NCBI GenBank assembly: GCA_950295325.1
Contig: OX485808.1
Span: 43,606,527 to 43,670,526 of the forward strand
Source: Polytrichum commune
Taxonomy: Eukaryota; Streptophyta; Polytrichopsida; Polytrichales; Polytrichaceae
Direction: 5' to 3'
DNA length: 64,000 nt
In this document: in pieces, positions 47,425 through 59,485 of the stretch
Numbering within the stretch: position 1 is the stretch's first letter
Layout of the letters: the number at the start of each line of letters is the position of its first letter
The notes under the pieces: model-generated
Databases searched by the model: none
Told to the model about the DNA's origin: nothing
Seen by the model: the letters and a program-made list of their open reading frames with translations, nothing else
Made by a program: the position numbers and the translations under genes

Positions 47425-49107
47425 TGTTATGGGCCCATGCCTACATTGTATTCTTTTTGCAAGTTACAATGCATCCAAGGTCTAGTCACAGAGGATAATA
47501 TAAAAAACTATTTAAAGCATTTATGTGATCATTCTGCTTTTTTCTCCTTTTCCTCGTTTTACTCTCAAACTTCCTTCGTGTCCAATCAAATTCTTTTAGA
47601 ATTTTCTTAGATACTTGCCTGTATTTTTCCCTTCTTCCAAAATGGATGAAGAGATTGTTGAGAGACATCCTCACACACGTCCTATGCCAATACATGAAGA
47701 GGAGTTTCTTGACGGGTGTATCCGTAGTTGGACCCCGCCTCCTGTTACGCAACCTTGCAGACATGATCTAGGAAATCTTACAAATGTTGAGAAGATTTCA
47801 GGTGAAATTTTTTCAGTTTGGAAACTTCAAATGTGCATCCTACTACATGCTCAAAAGATGCTAGGCATAGTAGATGGATCAACAATGAGAGAGTCTTTTG
47901 CAGATGAAGAGGATTGGCTTGACAAAGATGCTACATGTTATACTTTCTTGATTTCTACTATAGACAACAAACTTATGCATAGACTCATGAATTGGCGCAC
48001 TGTTAACCAAATGTGGCACCGCTTTTGCACAATACACAAACATATTGCCACAAAGAATGTTCAAATTCTGCAGCAACAATTTTTTGACATGTGGATGAAG
48101 CCATATGCTACAGTGGTCAATTGCATTAGTTGCATTGAGCAGCTTGCGCATTAGTCAAACAACATGGGTGAGACCATATCGGACCAAGCTGAATCCGTAA
48201 GATCCAAAGCACGCTACCATTGTATTTCTAGCATTTGCATTCCGCATGGGACATTGTCCCACGCAATGAACAAACCATTGAGTCACTGACAATGCGATTA
48301 CTCAAAATCTAGCCCATGAGTTCATGGAAAACAAAGAAGATAAAGTTTTTTTCTCTAGCCGTAGCCAAGGATCAACTTCTAGTTGGAGACTTCTTTCAGT
48401 ACAAGAAAAGCGAAAGCATGCTGCCAAAATCACAAAGTTGAAGAAAACCAAATGTTACAGGTGAAAAAAACAAGGACACTAGGAGCGCAAATGCCCAGAA
48501 AACAAGAAGAACAATGACATTGACAAGTCTAGTGAGAAAGCAAACAGAAAGCAAGTTGAAACCAGGAGGAATGAAACCCATGCAGTCATCACCAAGGACT
48601 TTGACGAGGGCGACAATTAAACTTTCATGGTCCATGTGGACGAGCATTCTGATCATGATGCGTGGTATATGGATGGAGGAGCCACCGATCACGTGATCGA
48701 TTGATTGGAGTGGTTTGCCTCTTTCAAGCATGTACCTCACGGATGCTAGCCCGTCATGATTGCAGACATTTGGCGCCTTTGGGTCTGATGAGTGGAACGC
48801 ATCCAGATCCAATGCCAACTTGATGGACTGTGGAAACCATGTAACATCCACCGTGTACTTTACGTCCCTGAAGTATGGAAGAATCCCTTCTTGGTGGGAC
48901 AAAAAATTGACTGAGGCTTCATCATAACCTATACACAATGAACGTGTTTTCTCACCAACAATGAAGGACAAGGCAAGGTTGTCCTAATGGGTACCCGGGC
49001 CGACAAGCTCTATAAATTGGCGTTCATTGTTGATCACCCCACCATTACTGCTCACATAGTCACCACGCATGACCCAAATTTGCAAAGACCTTTAAAATCA
49101 ATCTATG

Positions 49108-49292
49108 AAGAAGCGATGATTAACCTGTTACAACCCACGCTTGACTGTTATAATCAATGTTCTTAGATGCATGAAGCTCAAACGCTACTCTTGTACTCTC
49201 ATTGATTATGCAATCAGTATACTAAGTCTCTTCGTTGTGAAACATTGCATGTACAAGGCATTTGAGTTTGTCTTTCTTTTATGTCTCCCACA
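49108..49292 (+). repeat. 3' LTR of decayed Copia element
   Basis: Direct repeat of 47237-47424. The TGTTACAACCC start is at 49126 and the end is near 49292. No matching target duplication was found outside the two LTRs. Confidence 0.75.
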
Positions 49293-50580
49293 AAGACCTG
49301 AGCGTCAACTACATTAAAGACCAACAACACTAGAAAGGAAAGAGGGACGTGAAGCTTCCAACTGGCTCTAATGGTGGAATAAAATTGTTGGACACTGCGC
49401 ATACAACAAATTGAAATTTTGGAATGCTTGAATCGTTCTCCCCATTGGGTAGAAACCGTGCAAACAATTTGAGAATCTTGGCAAACACAAGCACATGGTG
49501 AATCAAGAGAGTAGCAATTGAAGTTGAATGGAGGACCGAACAACGAAAGCCTAGAAGGGTGGAAGAAATATACAGGGGTCCAAAGAGCTCAACGATGAAG
49601 GAGAAGGGCCTCCTATCTTGCAGAAGCTCGCGCAATGTGAACACAAAATCGCATTTCAAGGTCAAATTCAACAAAGCGGAGGAGGTGGAGGGAATTGACC
49701 TTAAATTGATGTAGGTGCATTGCGACTGCACGGGATGGGAGTGTTGGACTTCTAAAGCGATGTCGCTGTTCGATCCACCTAACTTATGCTGCAAAAACCA
49801 CCTCAACCATGGGATCCTCCCGGAATGAAAACTACGAACACAATTTGGAAGCCCCATGGTCAATATTTGAGCAGGAAACTCAACCTGCTCGTTGGTGGCC
49901 AAGTCGCTTGAAGTTCTCCGTTGTAGTCCATGACCCCCTTACACGAACATAACTGCCATGTGGCATGTTGTAAGGGGAGATGCTAGATTTTCTTACTGCA
50001 GGACCCACCGACATGTTGCAACCTACCTCTCACAGATGGAGCCTTAGACTTTGCAAAACCACTTGGTGACTGGCTACTCCAAGTGCCCACAACACCGACA
50101 ATCACATTCATTGTGTAAACCCCACTATACATTTTCCCACAATATTTATCATAGATGTTTGTAGCGAAGTGGACCTCGATCTCCATGTCAACAAGCCGAG
50201 TCGACTAGTAAAGTTGACTGTTGGTTAAAATTTTTAACCGTTTCTCCGTCCCCGTCCTATCATCTGTCCAATGTGGCAACCCTGATTGTCGAGATTCCAC
50301 ATTCCTTCTTTACTTGTTGTAATGTTGAGATAACAATAGCTTTGACATCATGGTGGTGGAGACTTGGAGTGGAGTTCTATTACCAGCTGCCAAGCTGGGG
50401 CCAAGCTCGATTAACTTCTTGGGGTTTTCGATCACCAGACTTTGATAATATGTAACAATACTCAGGGTTGTGTGGGGTAGGAGTACAATGACACCCACTT
50501 AAGGTGCCATGATTGATAACTGGGTGAAATAACCATTTGAATAGTTAGGGTTCCAGTCGGCAATCCGCATGTGGAGGAGT
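49293..50580. other. Uncharacterised stretch with one long minus-strand frame
   Basis: A 190-codon open frame runs on the minus strand at 49330-49902. It shows no recognised domain. The plus strand of the same interval also gives coding-like fragments interrupted by stops. I treat it as a relic of unknown nature rather than a gene. Confidence 0.35.
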
Positions 50581-50800
50581 ACACTAAATATGAAACTTAA
50601 TTTAGTGTTACCGATATTAATCATCTTGCTTAATATTAATTGTAAGCCTTCGTGTTAGTGTCACCAACACTAAATGTGTAACCCACCATTGTTTGCCTTT
50701 CCTTATAAATGTTTTTTTTGGGGATTATAGATTTACAGTGTTGCAATTGTTGTCACTTACTAAGTGGTTTTTCATCTGGATTTCAACCATCCATGACAGT
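50581..50800 (-). repeat. Dispersed repeat R3, copy 3 (inverted)
   Basis: The reverse complement aligns with 3425-3660 and 24790-24990 through the CACCAACACTAAATGTG and TTACTAAGTGG blocks. Starts next to an ACACTAAATATGAAACTTAA block. Confidence 0.65.
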
Positions 50801-50831
50801 ATTTCATTACGGAAATGTTTAGAGTGCACAA

Positions 50832-51151
50832 TAGAGTTATCCTTTAACTCAAATGAGTTTGGTAGGGAGTTTCTTACAAAACCTTCCATGTTAGGTAAGC
50901 TTGAGGTGCATGCGTCGGAGGTCGTGTGGAGGTTTGAACCAATAACATTCTATATCGGTTCATTGAGGGTCAAACTCATTTTAGCACCGCATGCGTTGCT
51001 AAAATGAGTTTGACCCTCAATTCCCTTATATAGAATGTTATTGGTTCAAACCTCCACACGACCTCCGACGCATGCACCTCAAGCTTGCCAAACATGGAAG
51101 GTTTTGTAAGAAACTCCCTACCAAACTCATTTGAGTTAAAGGATAACTCTA
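50832..51151. repeat. Near-perfect 320-bp palindrome
   Basis: The left arm starts TAGAGTTATCCTTTAACTCA and the right arm ends with its exact complement. The arms run through GGTAGGGAGTTTCTTACAAA, ACGCATGCACCTCAAGCTTG (complement strand) and the GTGTGGAGGTTTGAACCAAT block to a centre at GCACCGCATGCGTTGC that is itself almost self-complementary, so there is practically no loop. The clearest mismatch cluster is about six bases near ATATCGGTTCATT. No coding frame. Confidence 0.93.
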
Positions 51152-51221
51152 ATATGCCAACTCTGTTTCAACGATTGGCATGGAATTCACAATTTCTGGC
51201 TCTCCAAATTTCATGTACTAA

Positions 51222-51615
51222 GAGCATCCTCAGTCAGTCTAGGTAAAGCTCACTGCAAACCAAGACCTATCTTGCTTAAAATTGCTCAAAATTTAGAGGG
51301 AGTGCACCAAATCTTGCTTAAAATGGACAGATCCTCCCACACTCCCTCTAAATGTCAAAAATTTGGAGGGAGTGTGGGAGGATCTTTCCATTTTAAAGCA
51401 AGATTTGGTGCACTCCCTCTAAAATTTGAAAATGTGGTGTTTTCAATGAGGGATTTCACCTACGTCAAATTTTTACAATTCTTTTTTCTTGAGAAATATC
51501 TCACGTTTATTTAGGTGTGCTTCTAATGATGGTAATTTCAGTTTCTAATTTTAGGTCAGTCAAAAGATAGGTTTTGGTTTGCAGTGAGCTTTACCTAGAC
51601 CGACTGAGGATGCTC
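51222..51615. mobile_element. Harbinger-type MITE, copy 2
   Basis: Same 394-bp length and ends as the element at 12743-13136, with only about three substitutions noticed by eye, and flanked by TAA on both sides (51219-51221 and 51616-51618). Near identity with independent target sites shows two separate recent insertions of the same source. Confidence 0.93.
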
Positions 51616-51619
51616 TAAC

Positions 51620-52740
51620 CTGTTTGGTTCTGAGTTCATAATTTTTGAGTTCATGGAGTCGAGTTGTGAATAGAAGAATGTAGTTGGGATATAAGATATG
51701 AATTCTTATGAGGATAGTACATACCCATTCCACTCTGAATCATAATCGGCTCGTTTGTGGCATCATCAGTAAATTTTGTCTTACAACTTGAGCTAAAGTC
51801 TCTAAAACTTCAAATTTCACATGCCTTCTCCTATTGAAGACCAACACTTGGATCTCTAGCTACATAGTAGCTCCAAAGGTGGTAGTTATGTACGAGAAAA
51901 TCGACCGGTCCAAACACAATAGAAGTGGCCGAGGGATCCTGTGAAGCTGCACAAATAAATAAATAAGTAACCAATGTCAGGCAATCCGACCTGAATTTGA
52001 GTCCTTTGGTCCTACCCTGCTCAAGAATCCTCTTGGTACATGATGGGGTTTACTGCCTACCTTGCAGTAGATGGGCTCTTGGCTTCCTACTTGCCTAGGT
52101 AGTTTTTTTGGTCAAATAAAGAGAAGATTTCACAATGGGAATCGAACTACCAACCACTCCATTTGAAAATGGGTACCTCTCCACTATCACTTAGTAGTTT
52201 AGAGTCATCTTGGACCTAAAGCTCCGCAAATTGGTACTTGATTTGAAGCTCAAGTGCTGAGCTTCAAAGATTGAAACCCAAATTTTGTGTAAAGAAGGTG
52301 CATAATGCAAGTGTGCTTGAGAGTTTGAGCTAGACTCTAGAAACTTTGAGAGATCTTTGGCTACACAATAATACTTCACAGTTGCCTCCATATATGTAAG
52401 AGAAATCCAATAGTGAAATTCAATAGAGTGTAACACATAATCTTGTTTGAAGCATCTAATTAGGTCAATTTGACAATGAAAATGAACCTACAACAAAGTG
52501 TAAAAGGAGGAGTCGTTAGGGTGGAGATGGTGCAACCAAGAGAAGAGTGGGCAAACAAGAGCATGTAGGGTTTTGGGCAAAGGACGAATTTAAAGTTATC
52601 ATCCATACTCCATGATAGTATTTGTACACTTATTCATAGTGATTGTCATCACAAAAGTTACAATAATGACATAAAATACCATATGACACTAAATATCATA
52701 TTAGTGTAGTTTTTTTTTGCGAGGGATTGTAGGTGCAGGT
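51620..52740. other. Gene-free stretch
   Basis: No gene. A short fragment of the ACACTAAATATCATATTAGTG family lies near 52685-52710. Confidence 0.45.
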
Positions 52741-52741
52741 T

Positions 52742-53450
52742 AGGCCCCAGGGGGTGGACTCTTCACGGGATACCTAAATGACATGCGTGGATCACTATGA
52801 AATGAAACTCCCTATATACAAGAAGTTTACGAAGAATAATAAAATGTATGCGTATTGACAACATGCTAGAAAATGGACTCATGTATTTATACTAGCTTTT
52901 TAGTTTAACGCGATAAATGCCTCCTCTACATATACAAAACACACATCACAAATTAACTATGCCTTCATAACTTATAATATCCATTTTCACTTTCCAATGA
53001 GAAAGTCATTGAACATTTTTTCATCCATAGCATGAAACTCAACCATTGCATCAAACAAACAAAGACAAGAGCATAATAAATTAGTCACATTCCAAAGAGC
53101 ACAACTCAAGGGAGCCCATGAGCGCTCCAAGAGCTTCAGTTTGAAAAACCTAGAACCCAAATGCAAACCACAACAAGAATGCACAAGATAGTCATTGAGG
53201 AATAACACCACATGACAACAATGGATGAAAACGTGAATTGGATGAAAAGAGCACATCTAGTGTCAAATTTCTCTAAACCTTAGGGCCCCTTTGTGTGTAT
53301 TTACAGTTCCTTCAAAATACTTAATAGCCTTTCTAAATGTACACACTAGACAAAAATAATACCTCTCTCTTACCAATGCCTCAAATAATACCCCTTTGTA
53401 CACTCATGTTAGTTCATACACTATATGAAGAGTCCACCCCCTAGGGGGGA
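52742..53450. mobile_element. Possible inverted-repeat element
   Basis: AGGGGGTGGACTCTTCA near 52751 is mirrored by TGAAGAGTCCACCCCCT near 53425, giving 17-18 bp inverted ends about 700 bp apart. A CAGGGG start would suit a hAT element, but no 8-bp target duplication was found. An 89-codon minus frame (52987-53256) inside has no recognised domain. Confidence 0.45.
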
Positions 53451-53806
53451 AGGGCAAGAGGAATTAGCGCTTGCAAAGTTCATCTCAAGCGATTTTGGGG
53501 GAAGATATGGTGACAATAACTCAATATTTGGTTTAATGGGATCATAAATGAAAAATGAGATGTTGGTTGACAATTTCTAATGATATGATGAATGGTGAAT
53601 TGAGATTTTGGATGGTTCGTGAAATTAGGGCTCATGAGTTTTTTTAAGTATACAGGTTGGATTGGGATTGGACAGAACTTTTGTGTTGGAATCTAATCAC
53701 CCCCTAACCACATTAGGTTGTCATATCAATTATATGACCCAAGATGCAATCTTCCATTGGCTATTGGTACTCATTATTCAATGAAATGATGATGCAATTG
53801 ATAGGC

Positions 53807-54086
53807 CATAAAATGATAAACATCAACCGTCATTGATATACCATAAAATGATAAACATCAACCATCATTGATACACCATAAAATGATAAACATCAACCAT
53901 CATTGATACACCATAAAATGATGAACATCAACCATCATTGATACACCATAAAATGATAAACATCAACCATCATTGATACACCATAAAATGATGAACATCA
54001 ACCATCATTGATACACCATAAAATGATGAACATCAACCATCATTGATACACCATAAAATGATAAACATCAACCATCATTGATATAC
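53807..54086 (+). repeat. 35-bp tandem satellite, 8 units
   Basis: Exactly eight 35-bp units starting CATAAAATGATAAACATCAA, the first near-consensus and the last ending TATAC. The main variant position is GATAAAC versus GATGAAC; units 4, 6 and 7 carry the G form, which traces amplification steps. Confidence 0.97.
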
Positions 54087-54668
54087 TATATTGGTTAGAA
54101 ATTATCTGGCTTTATACAAAAATTTTACATATAAATTAGAGCGTAAACAGATAATTTTCGCACCATTTGTTTGTCAAGAAGGGCCTTGATGATAAGTTAG
54201 CTCCACTTCTAAATGTTTTGAAGTCAGTCACAGCCCACCTCACTGCACAGTGCACATCCACTGATTTTGCAGAAACAACATGAATAACACTCTAATTTAC
54301 AACAAAGGTGGTTATAGTATCATATACTATGTCTCTGAGATCTTATTACTTAAACACACATTCTAAGATCTGGGACACTCTTCCTAACCTACCTTATCAA
54401 AATTGTCGGACAAAGCCGATATAATCCATATCATCCAGGCCTGTCCTTGACAGGGAAGGAATTGAAGAGAAAGATGGAACTTAATGGCTTTCAGAACAGG
54501 ATGCAATGGGTTCTACTTGGAACTCGTGTCAGAATAAATGGCATCTGGTTGGTTTCTCACCAGGATTCCAATCAGTAGATTAATAACCACCAAGGGTATC
54601 TATATACAACTTGTCTCTTGTTGTAATTAAGGTCTGTGTTATCTACAGTGATGTAATTTGAAATTTCA

Positions 54669-57600
54669 TCATCCAGACAGGCCGAGTTCCTTCCGAGTCT
54701 TTCCCACAAAAAGGTCCTTGCTTTTCAGCATTCCAGGAAGTCGACCGAGGATTGTTGCAAATGGCACTTGTGCAACAGCTTGTATTCTTCCCAACGACAC
54801 AATTCCGAATGGTGATGCCAAAGGCGTGTACACTGAAAGTTTTGGAGAGGCTGGATCCTTGCACAGCTTCTTAATGTTTTCTACGACCACACCCGCCTGC
54901 TTACCTGCAAGGAACCCTTGCTTGATTTCCTGCAGGTCCAGAAATAATCATCAGTACCACCAAACAAAATGTTACGTTGCTCCCTGCCAAGTGTTGCCCT
55001 GCGGAGTCAATGTGCAAACGGCCTTAAACCATCCGAAAGCGAACTGACACTCACAGGATGCATCAAGACATACCTCTCCACTGCTAGAAATATCAAGAGA
55101 GAACTGTACCTAGGATTACAACTCCTAAGTAATATGCAGGGTTGTTCAAATCATAAGTATTAGCTGTCGCCTATAATATGAATGCCTTATGTTTTCTAAT
55201 TAGAATATATATAATTCTATTATTCCAGTTTTGATATTTTATGGTTATGGCTGAATATATCTCAGCCCGTAAACTAATGCCCGATTATGATAATTCATAT
55301 GATTGATAAATGATCTGTTGTCTGACATAGTTTATCAATCTATTCCCGACAAATAGAAATGAAATTGATATTAGAGCCGGGAAGTCAAAAGGCTAATGCG
55401 ACTAAAAGTGCATCAGGATGGTTCAAACTGGCTAATTCCCTAGAGTGGCGGAGTATGGTAGCCTCCTTGAGATAGAGTTTAATGTCAAATTCTTGATCTG
55501 ATTGGAAGAAAGACTTGAGGCTCCTAATACTACACACTTAAATATTGATGGAAATTTATCTCTATAAATAAGATGTCGTAGGATCGAACGTCTCATGCAG
55601 TATCACAATTTGTTTTCCAAAATGTAATCATAAGGATCTAAGGAACTTTGATTAGTGATGGAAGATTTCAAAAATGAAAGTAAGTATTGCCACCCCGAGA
55701 AACTCTATTCTGTGCGAAAACCCAGAGAGTGAGACTGCACCTTGAAAAGCGCATGCTTGAATCACTGGTACATACCTTAGTATTTGCAATATCTCCTATA
55801 GCAAAGATGTTGCTCTTTCCTTCCACCCGGAGGTTGGCATCAACCTTTAAGCGGCCCTCCCCATCCAGTAGATTTCCCAACTCACAGTTCCTCAACCATG
55901 AAGAGCCCACACGCTTTCCAATACATACAAAATGGGTATCGGCTGTAATGCGAGTGCCATTCTTTGTGACATAGTCAGGTCCAGCCAAGCCATCCAATTC
56001 TACTCTGTCATTATAATGCCCAACGACATTTTTGTTAACAGAATGGTCAAACTCTATATAATAAATGCAAGACAAAAAATGTTCCTCTTATAATTATTTG
56101 TTATCAAAGTCAACCCAAGTGTGATTGACTTCAAGTGCCCAGATGTTACATTATCCCTGTACCTAAACATGAAAGAGATCGTGTCTGTCCATTCGGGGTA
56201 GGCAAAAATTCAATTTTAGGAATGCAGACTTAAACAAATTTGCGTCCAAGTTCTTATTGAGCAAAATGTTATGCATTCAGACTCGTGTTACATTTGTCAA
56301 CATTTTGGAAAAGTTCCTGACAGGTTTTGAGAATCTGTCGTAAAAATTCTAGTGTAAAACTTCAGAATGTAGTGCATGATGTACCTGTCATTCAGAATGA
56401 CCTCCACTTTCTTATCCTGCAACCATTTCAGACTTTTCTCTGACGCTTTGGGCCCAAGGAATTCAATAAGTCGCTTGCCTGAGTGGACCAAAGTGACCTG
56501 CAAAGCCAAATCAAGACTCATCAGTATCCCCAGCTTCGTTATACATGCTTAGAATAAACTTCAATGCCGCATTCTTTTCTTTGTAACTTGTCTTTACCTT
56601 TTTGGTAGGAAAGTCTACAACAATCTCTCCAGCTAGCTCTACACCCACTGGCCCACCGCCAATGATGAGGACCGAATTAGCTGCAACCAGCTTCTTATTC
56701 TCTGCACACCTCACAAATTGCACTATGTGAGTCCTACTCTGTTTTATATGTAGATAGATAGATACAAATGAAACGCTTAAATATCATTGCCAAGAAACAT
56801 ACAAGGCCACTGGGACCCGGAGACCTCTTCTGTATCTCTCAATTGCTGTTAATTGCAACCTATTTACAGCAGCTGAAGGGGCGTTTTCACACAACTACTT
56901 GATTGGTTGTGGTTGTGGTTAGGACCCATCTTCAACCACAACTGCGACTTTTCATTTATACACAAGGTGTACTTATAGTTGAAGAGTGGAATTGACCCCA
57001 ATTACCGACTCTCCTATTGGTGCAGCCCTTGGAGTGGAGACAATCAATTCATGGATTTTTAGTGTATAGTTTATTCAATAGCAATTGCTACCTACAAACC
57101 CTCTCTCATGCTTTGGGCTTGAAGTTTTCTCCCGGTGCCACTGAGTAGCTACAAGCAAAATAGCACCGAAGAAAGTAAACTGCCACCATCAACTACGCCT
57201 TGTGTCATAGTTGTGAACCAAATTCACGAACAACCATTAATTCAGTATTCTTCAAAACAACAGATTTCTTTCCGTTATAAATTCATGTATATCAACCAAC
57301 ACGTTATGTCCACAGGTAGATTAATAAAATTGTTGCTTTGCCCAGCTATCGACTTTCTATTCAGGGTTTTGGTTGTCATCAATGCACCTTATCCCTCTTT
57401 ATTCCATAAAACAATAGAGGCAAGGAAAGTAAATTAGAACCATCAACCACAGTTGTGAAAATTGCCTTGACACAAGGAGGCTTTCAGGGAGTCTACTAGT
57501 CAAAACAACTTGAGCAAATCTTTACATATACCTGCAGAAAATGATTAGATATATATGTCCAAATTCCATCTCCTCAAGCTCGCAAACAATACCAGGGGCA

Positions 57601-59485
57601 GTCAAGACAATAATAGCGAACACAAACATTTCATTAACACAAACACCATTTGTGTCAAAATGCGTTATCGAGTTCGACATAACATACAACGCACTATTTC
57701 ACATTTGATATGGGATAAACATCATGTCAAAAAAAATGTCAAAATAACAACAGGGGCGGTCTAGAGCGACCACTTACCAGCCCGATATTCTGCGAGTCGC
57801 TCTGCTCGCGTGGCTGGTCCGTGGTATGTGGAGCCTGTGCTGATGACAAGGAAATCAAATGGCGCACGGTCCCCTGCTACAGTCACAACCTCCGAGTCTG
57901 ACACACTTTCGGCTGCGCTCTGCACGACTTTTGCTGTCTTCAAATAATCCGAATGCAAAATGAGCGACTGCTCGGCAAACGACGGCTCCACAACACATCT
58001 CAACGCTGAGTACGGAATCTCGTAGTAGTCCTTTCTGTGACCAATACATGTTCACCGCATTAGCACCAAGACAGACGGATAAGAAAAGCGAGCCTAAAGC
58101 GGAAAATTTCATGTCTGCACCCACGTCTTAGAGGATATGAAACAGGCAATTAGTGCGAGATGATTGGCAACTCCAAATCGTGCCCGTGGCCATTTCCCTC
58201 ATCATATTCAGAGCTCATATGAATATCTTATTCATCGTCAAAGTGAAGATTCTCCTTCTCATTGAATAAACATACAGGTCCCTTAGAACCTTAAGCAGGT
58301 CCAAATCAGTGACTTATCGTAAACAGGCACCTGCTCATATGAATATCTTATTCATCGTCAAAGTGAAGATTCTCCTTCTCATTGAATAAACATACAGGTC
58401 CCTTAGAACCTTAAGCAGGTCCAAATCAGTGACTTATCGTAAACAGGCACCTATATTTAACTGGTGTGTGGTTAGGTATAGAACAGACACCAAAAAGACG
58501 TTATGTGTTCAATAGAGATTGGATCTCCATGCTCAATATATGGTAACCATTCAGGGCTCAATAGTCAACGTAATTGAGGGGGACCTAAATGACCATTTAA
58601 TCACAGAGGATCTTCACTTTGAAGAATTATAGGATACTTGTATGAGCTCCAAAAACTATGAGGCAAATGGCTACTGACAGGATATGGAATTGGCAATCAT
58701 CTCATACTACTTGCGTGATTCGCAACCCACAAGAAGTGGATGCAGAGCTTAAAGTGACCGTTTAACATCCGCTGATGTTACCTTACTTTAAATTACCACA
58801 CGACATCACAAGCAAGCAAGAATTAACGCCGTGTTGCCTGTGCACTCATCTAACTACAGCTAGCAAAAATCCAAATAAAATCTGTGACATGCATGGATGT
58901 GAAGATCTCAATGTTCGTAAGCTAAGACGATGCGTACGGGTCAATTAGCGTCACTTTGGCGTCTGACTCGAAGCTCTTGGCAAGGGTAGAGCCTGCCACT
59001 CCTCCGCCGATCACCACAATGCGTTTCTGGTCGATTATAACCTCCTCATCCTTGCTCCTGTACATGAAACCATATTTTCATCCAAGATTTTTTCAGTACG
59101 TTTACCAGATAAACCGAGAACTATAGCTCCAAAACCTCTCCCCTGAGCCGGTTTCACGCACACGATCATCACACCACATCACAACACAACCTCCGACCCC
59201 AAGCGCCCGTCAACAAAATTTCTAACGTCGAAACTCCGATAGAATCACACTAGTATAGCAATACATTCACCAGGGAAAAATTCATGACTGCAATCGCACT
59301 GAAACGCTTCGCATGCGGTCTAAACGTCCAATGTGTCTCCAATTTGTTACAGTTAGTTTTTCTTTTCTTTTCCCCAGGAAGTGTTCTGTCTAAATTTAAT
59401 TTTTCTGGTAGGAGGAGGTTGAGGAGTCTGACCCGAAGAGCAAGGCGAGGAGCTTGGAGGCGAGCTGGGAGAGAAAGTTGATCAT
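54669..59485 (-). CDS. AMID/FSP1-like FAD/NAD(P)H oxidoreductase
   Basis: Seven minus-strand exons: 59485-59433, 59057-58938, 58034-57778, 56701-56598, 56497-56385, 56004-55776, 54929-54669; 378 aa with phases closing exactly. Residues 31-41 form an FAD-binding Rossmann turn (VIGGGVAGS); 154-165 form the NAD(P)H-binding turn (LIIGGGPVGVEL); NIFAIGDIANTKEIKQG (281-297) is the second FAD contact. The remaining text (YYEIPYSALR, GPKASEKS, SKDLFVGKTRK) follows plant proteins named apoptosis-inducing factor homologs, related to animal AIFM2/FSP1, which reduce quinones with NAD(P)H at membranes. The N-terminus MINFLSQLASKLLALLF is short and hydrophobic, a plausible membrane-association segment. An in-frame ATG at 59692 would add 69 residues and is less likely. 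Length is normal and no lesion was found, so the gene looks functional. Confidence 0.93.
55380..55575 (-). mobile_element. L1-like LINE tail inside an intron
   Basis: On the minus strand the sequence translates to ATILRHSRELASLNHPDALL and, further upstream, a DIKLYLKEAT-like block, paralleling the LINE end at 10565-10960. It sits in intron 6 (54930-55775) of the oxidoreductase gene, in the same orientation as the gene. Severely 5'-truncated. Confidence 0.75.
58180..58720 (+). repeat. R1 foldback element in intron 2 of the oxidoreductase gene
   Basis: The most complete R1 copy. The left end around GGCCATTTCCCTCATCATAT and AGAGCTCATATGAATATCTT is mirrored at the right by ATACTTGTATGAGCTCCAAA and AACTATGAGGCAAATGGCTA, giving inverted ends of about 70-90 bp with mismatches. 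It fills most of the 903-bp intron 58035-58937. Confidence 0.75.
58213..58452 (+). repeat. Perfect tandem duplication, 2 x 120 bp
   Basis: 58213-58332 and 58333-58452 are identical as far as I can read, starting GCTCATATGAATATCTTATT and ending AAACAGGCACCT. The duplication lies at the left end of the R1 element. Perfect identity means it is very recent or an assembly artefact. Confidence 0.96.

Larger units (their letters stand above)
47237..49292 (+). mobile_element. Internally deleted Ty1/Copia retrotransposon
   Basis: Between two direct repeats lie, in order: a gag frame (ATG 47642 within 47615-48154; WKLQMCILLHAQKML and LMHRLMNWRTVNQMWHR are UBN2-type Copia gag motifs); a zinc knuckle KTKCYR-x-KKQGH-x-ERKCPE near 48440-48495 with two internal stops; the start of protease, DAWYMDGGATDHVID near 48658-48703 (normally D-S-G-A, here D-G-G-A); and a GAG-pre-integrase-like segment with HRVLYVPE and KLYKLAF near 48855-49020. 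Integrase, reverse transcriptase and RNase H are absent, so about two thirds of a Copia polyprotein is deleted. Many stops: inactive. Confidence 0.85.

Noticed and set aside
48396-48971. 191-codon minus-strand frame
   Set aside because: It is antisense to the Copia gag-protease region, whose plus strand carries recognisable motifs.
49330-49902. 190-codon minus-strand frame
   Set aside because: Long but without any recognisable domain, signal or splice partner, next to a decayed retroelement. Kept only as an uncertain note.
53807-54086. 35-bp repeats as a CRISPR array
   Set aside because: The units are head-to-tail with no spacers between them, in a plant nuclear context. It is a satellite.
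56011-56385. Repeated AATGACAG at both ends of oxidoreductase intron 5
   Set aside because: The exon end and the intron end share this 8-mer, which could suggest an alternative splice or a target duplication from intron gain. Only the chosen acceptor at 56004/56005 keeps the conserved text with one copy, and an 8-bp match is weak evidence for intron gain.
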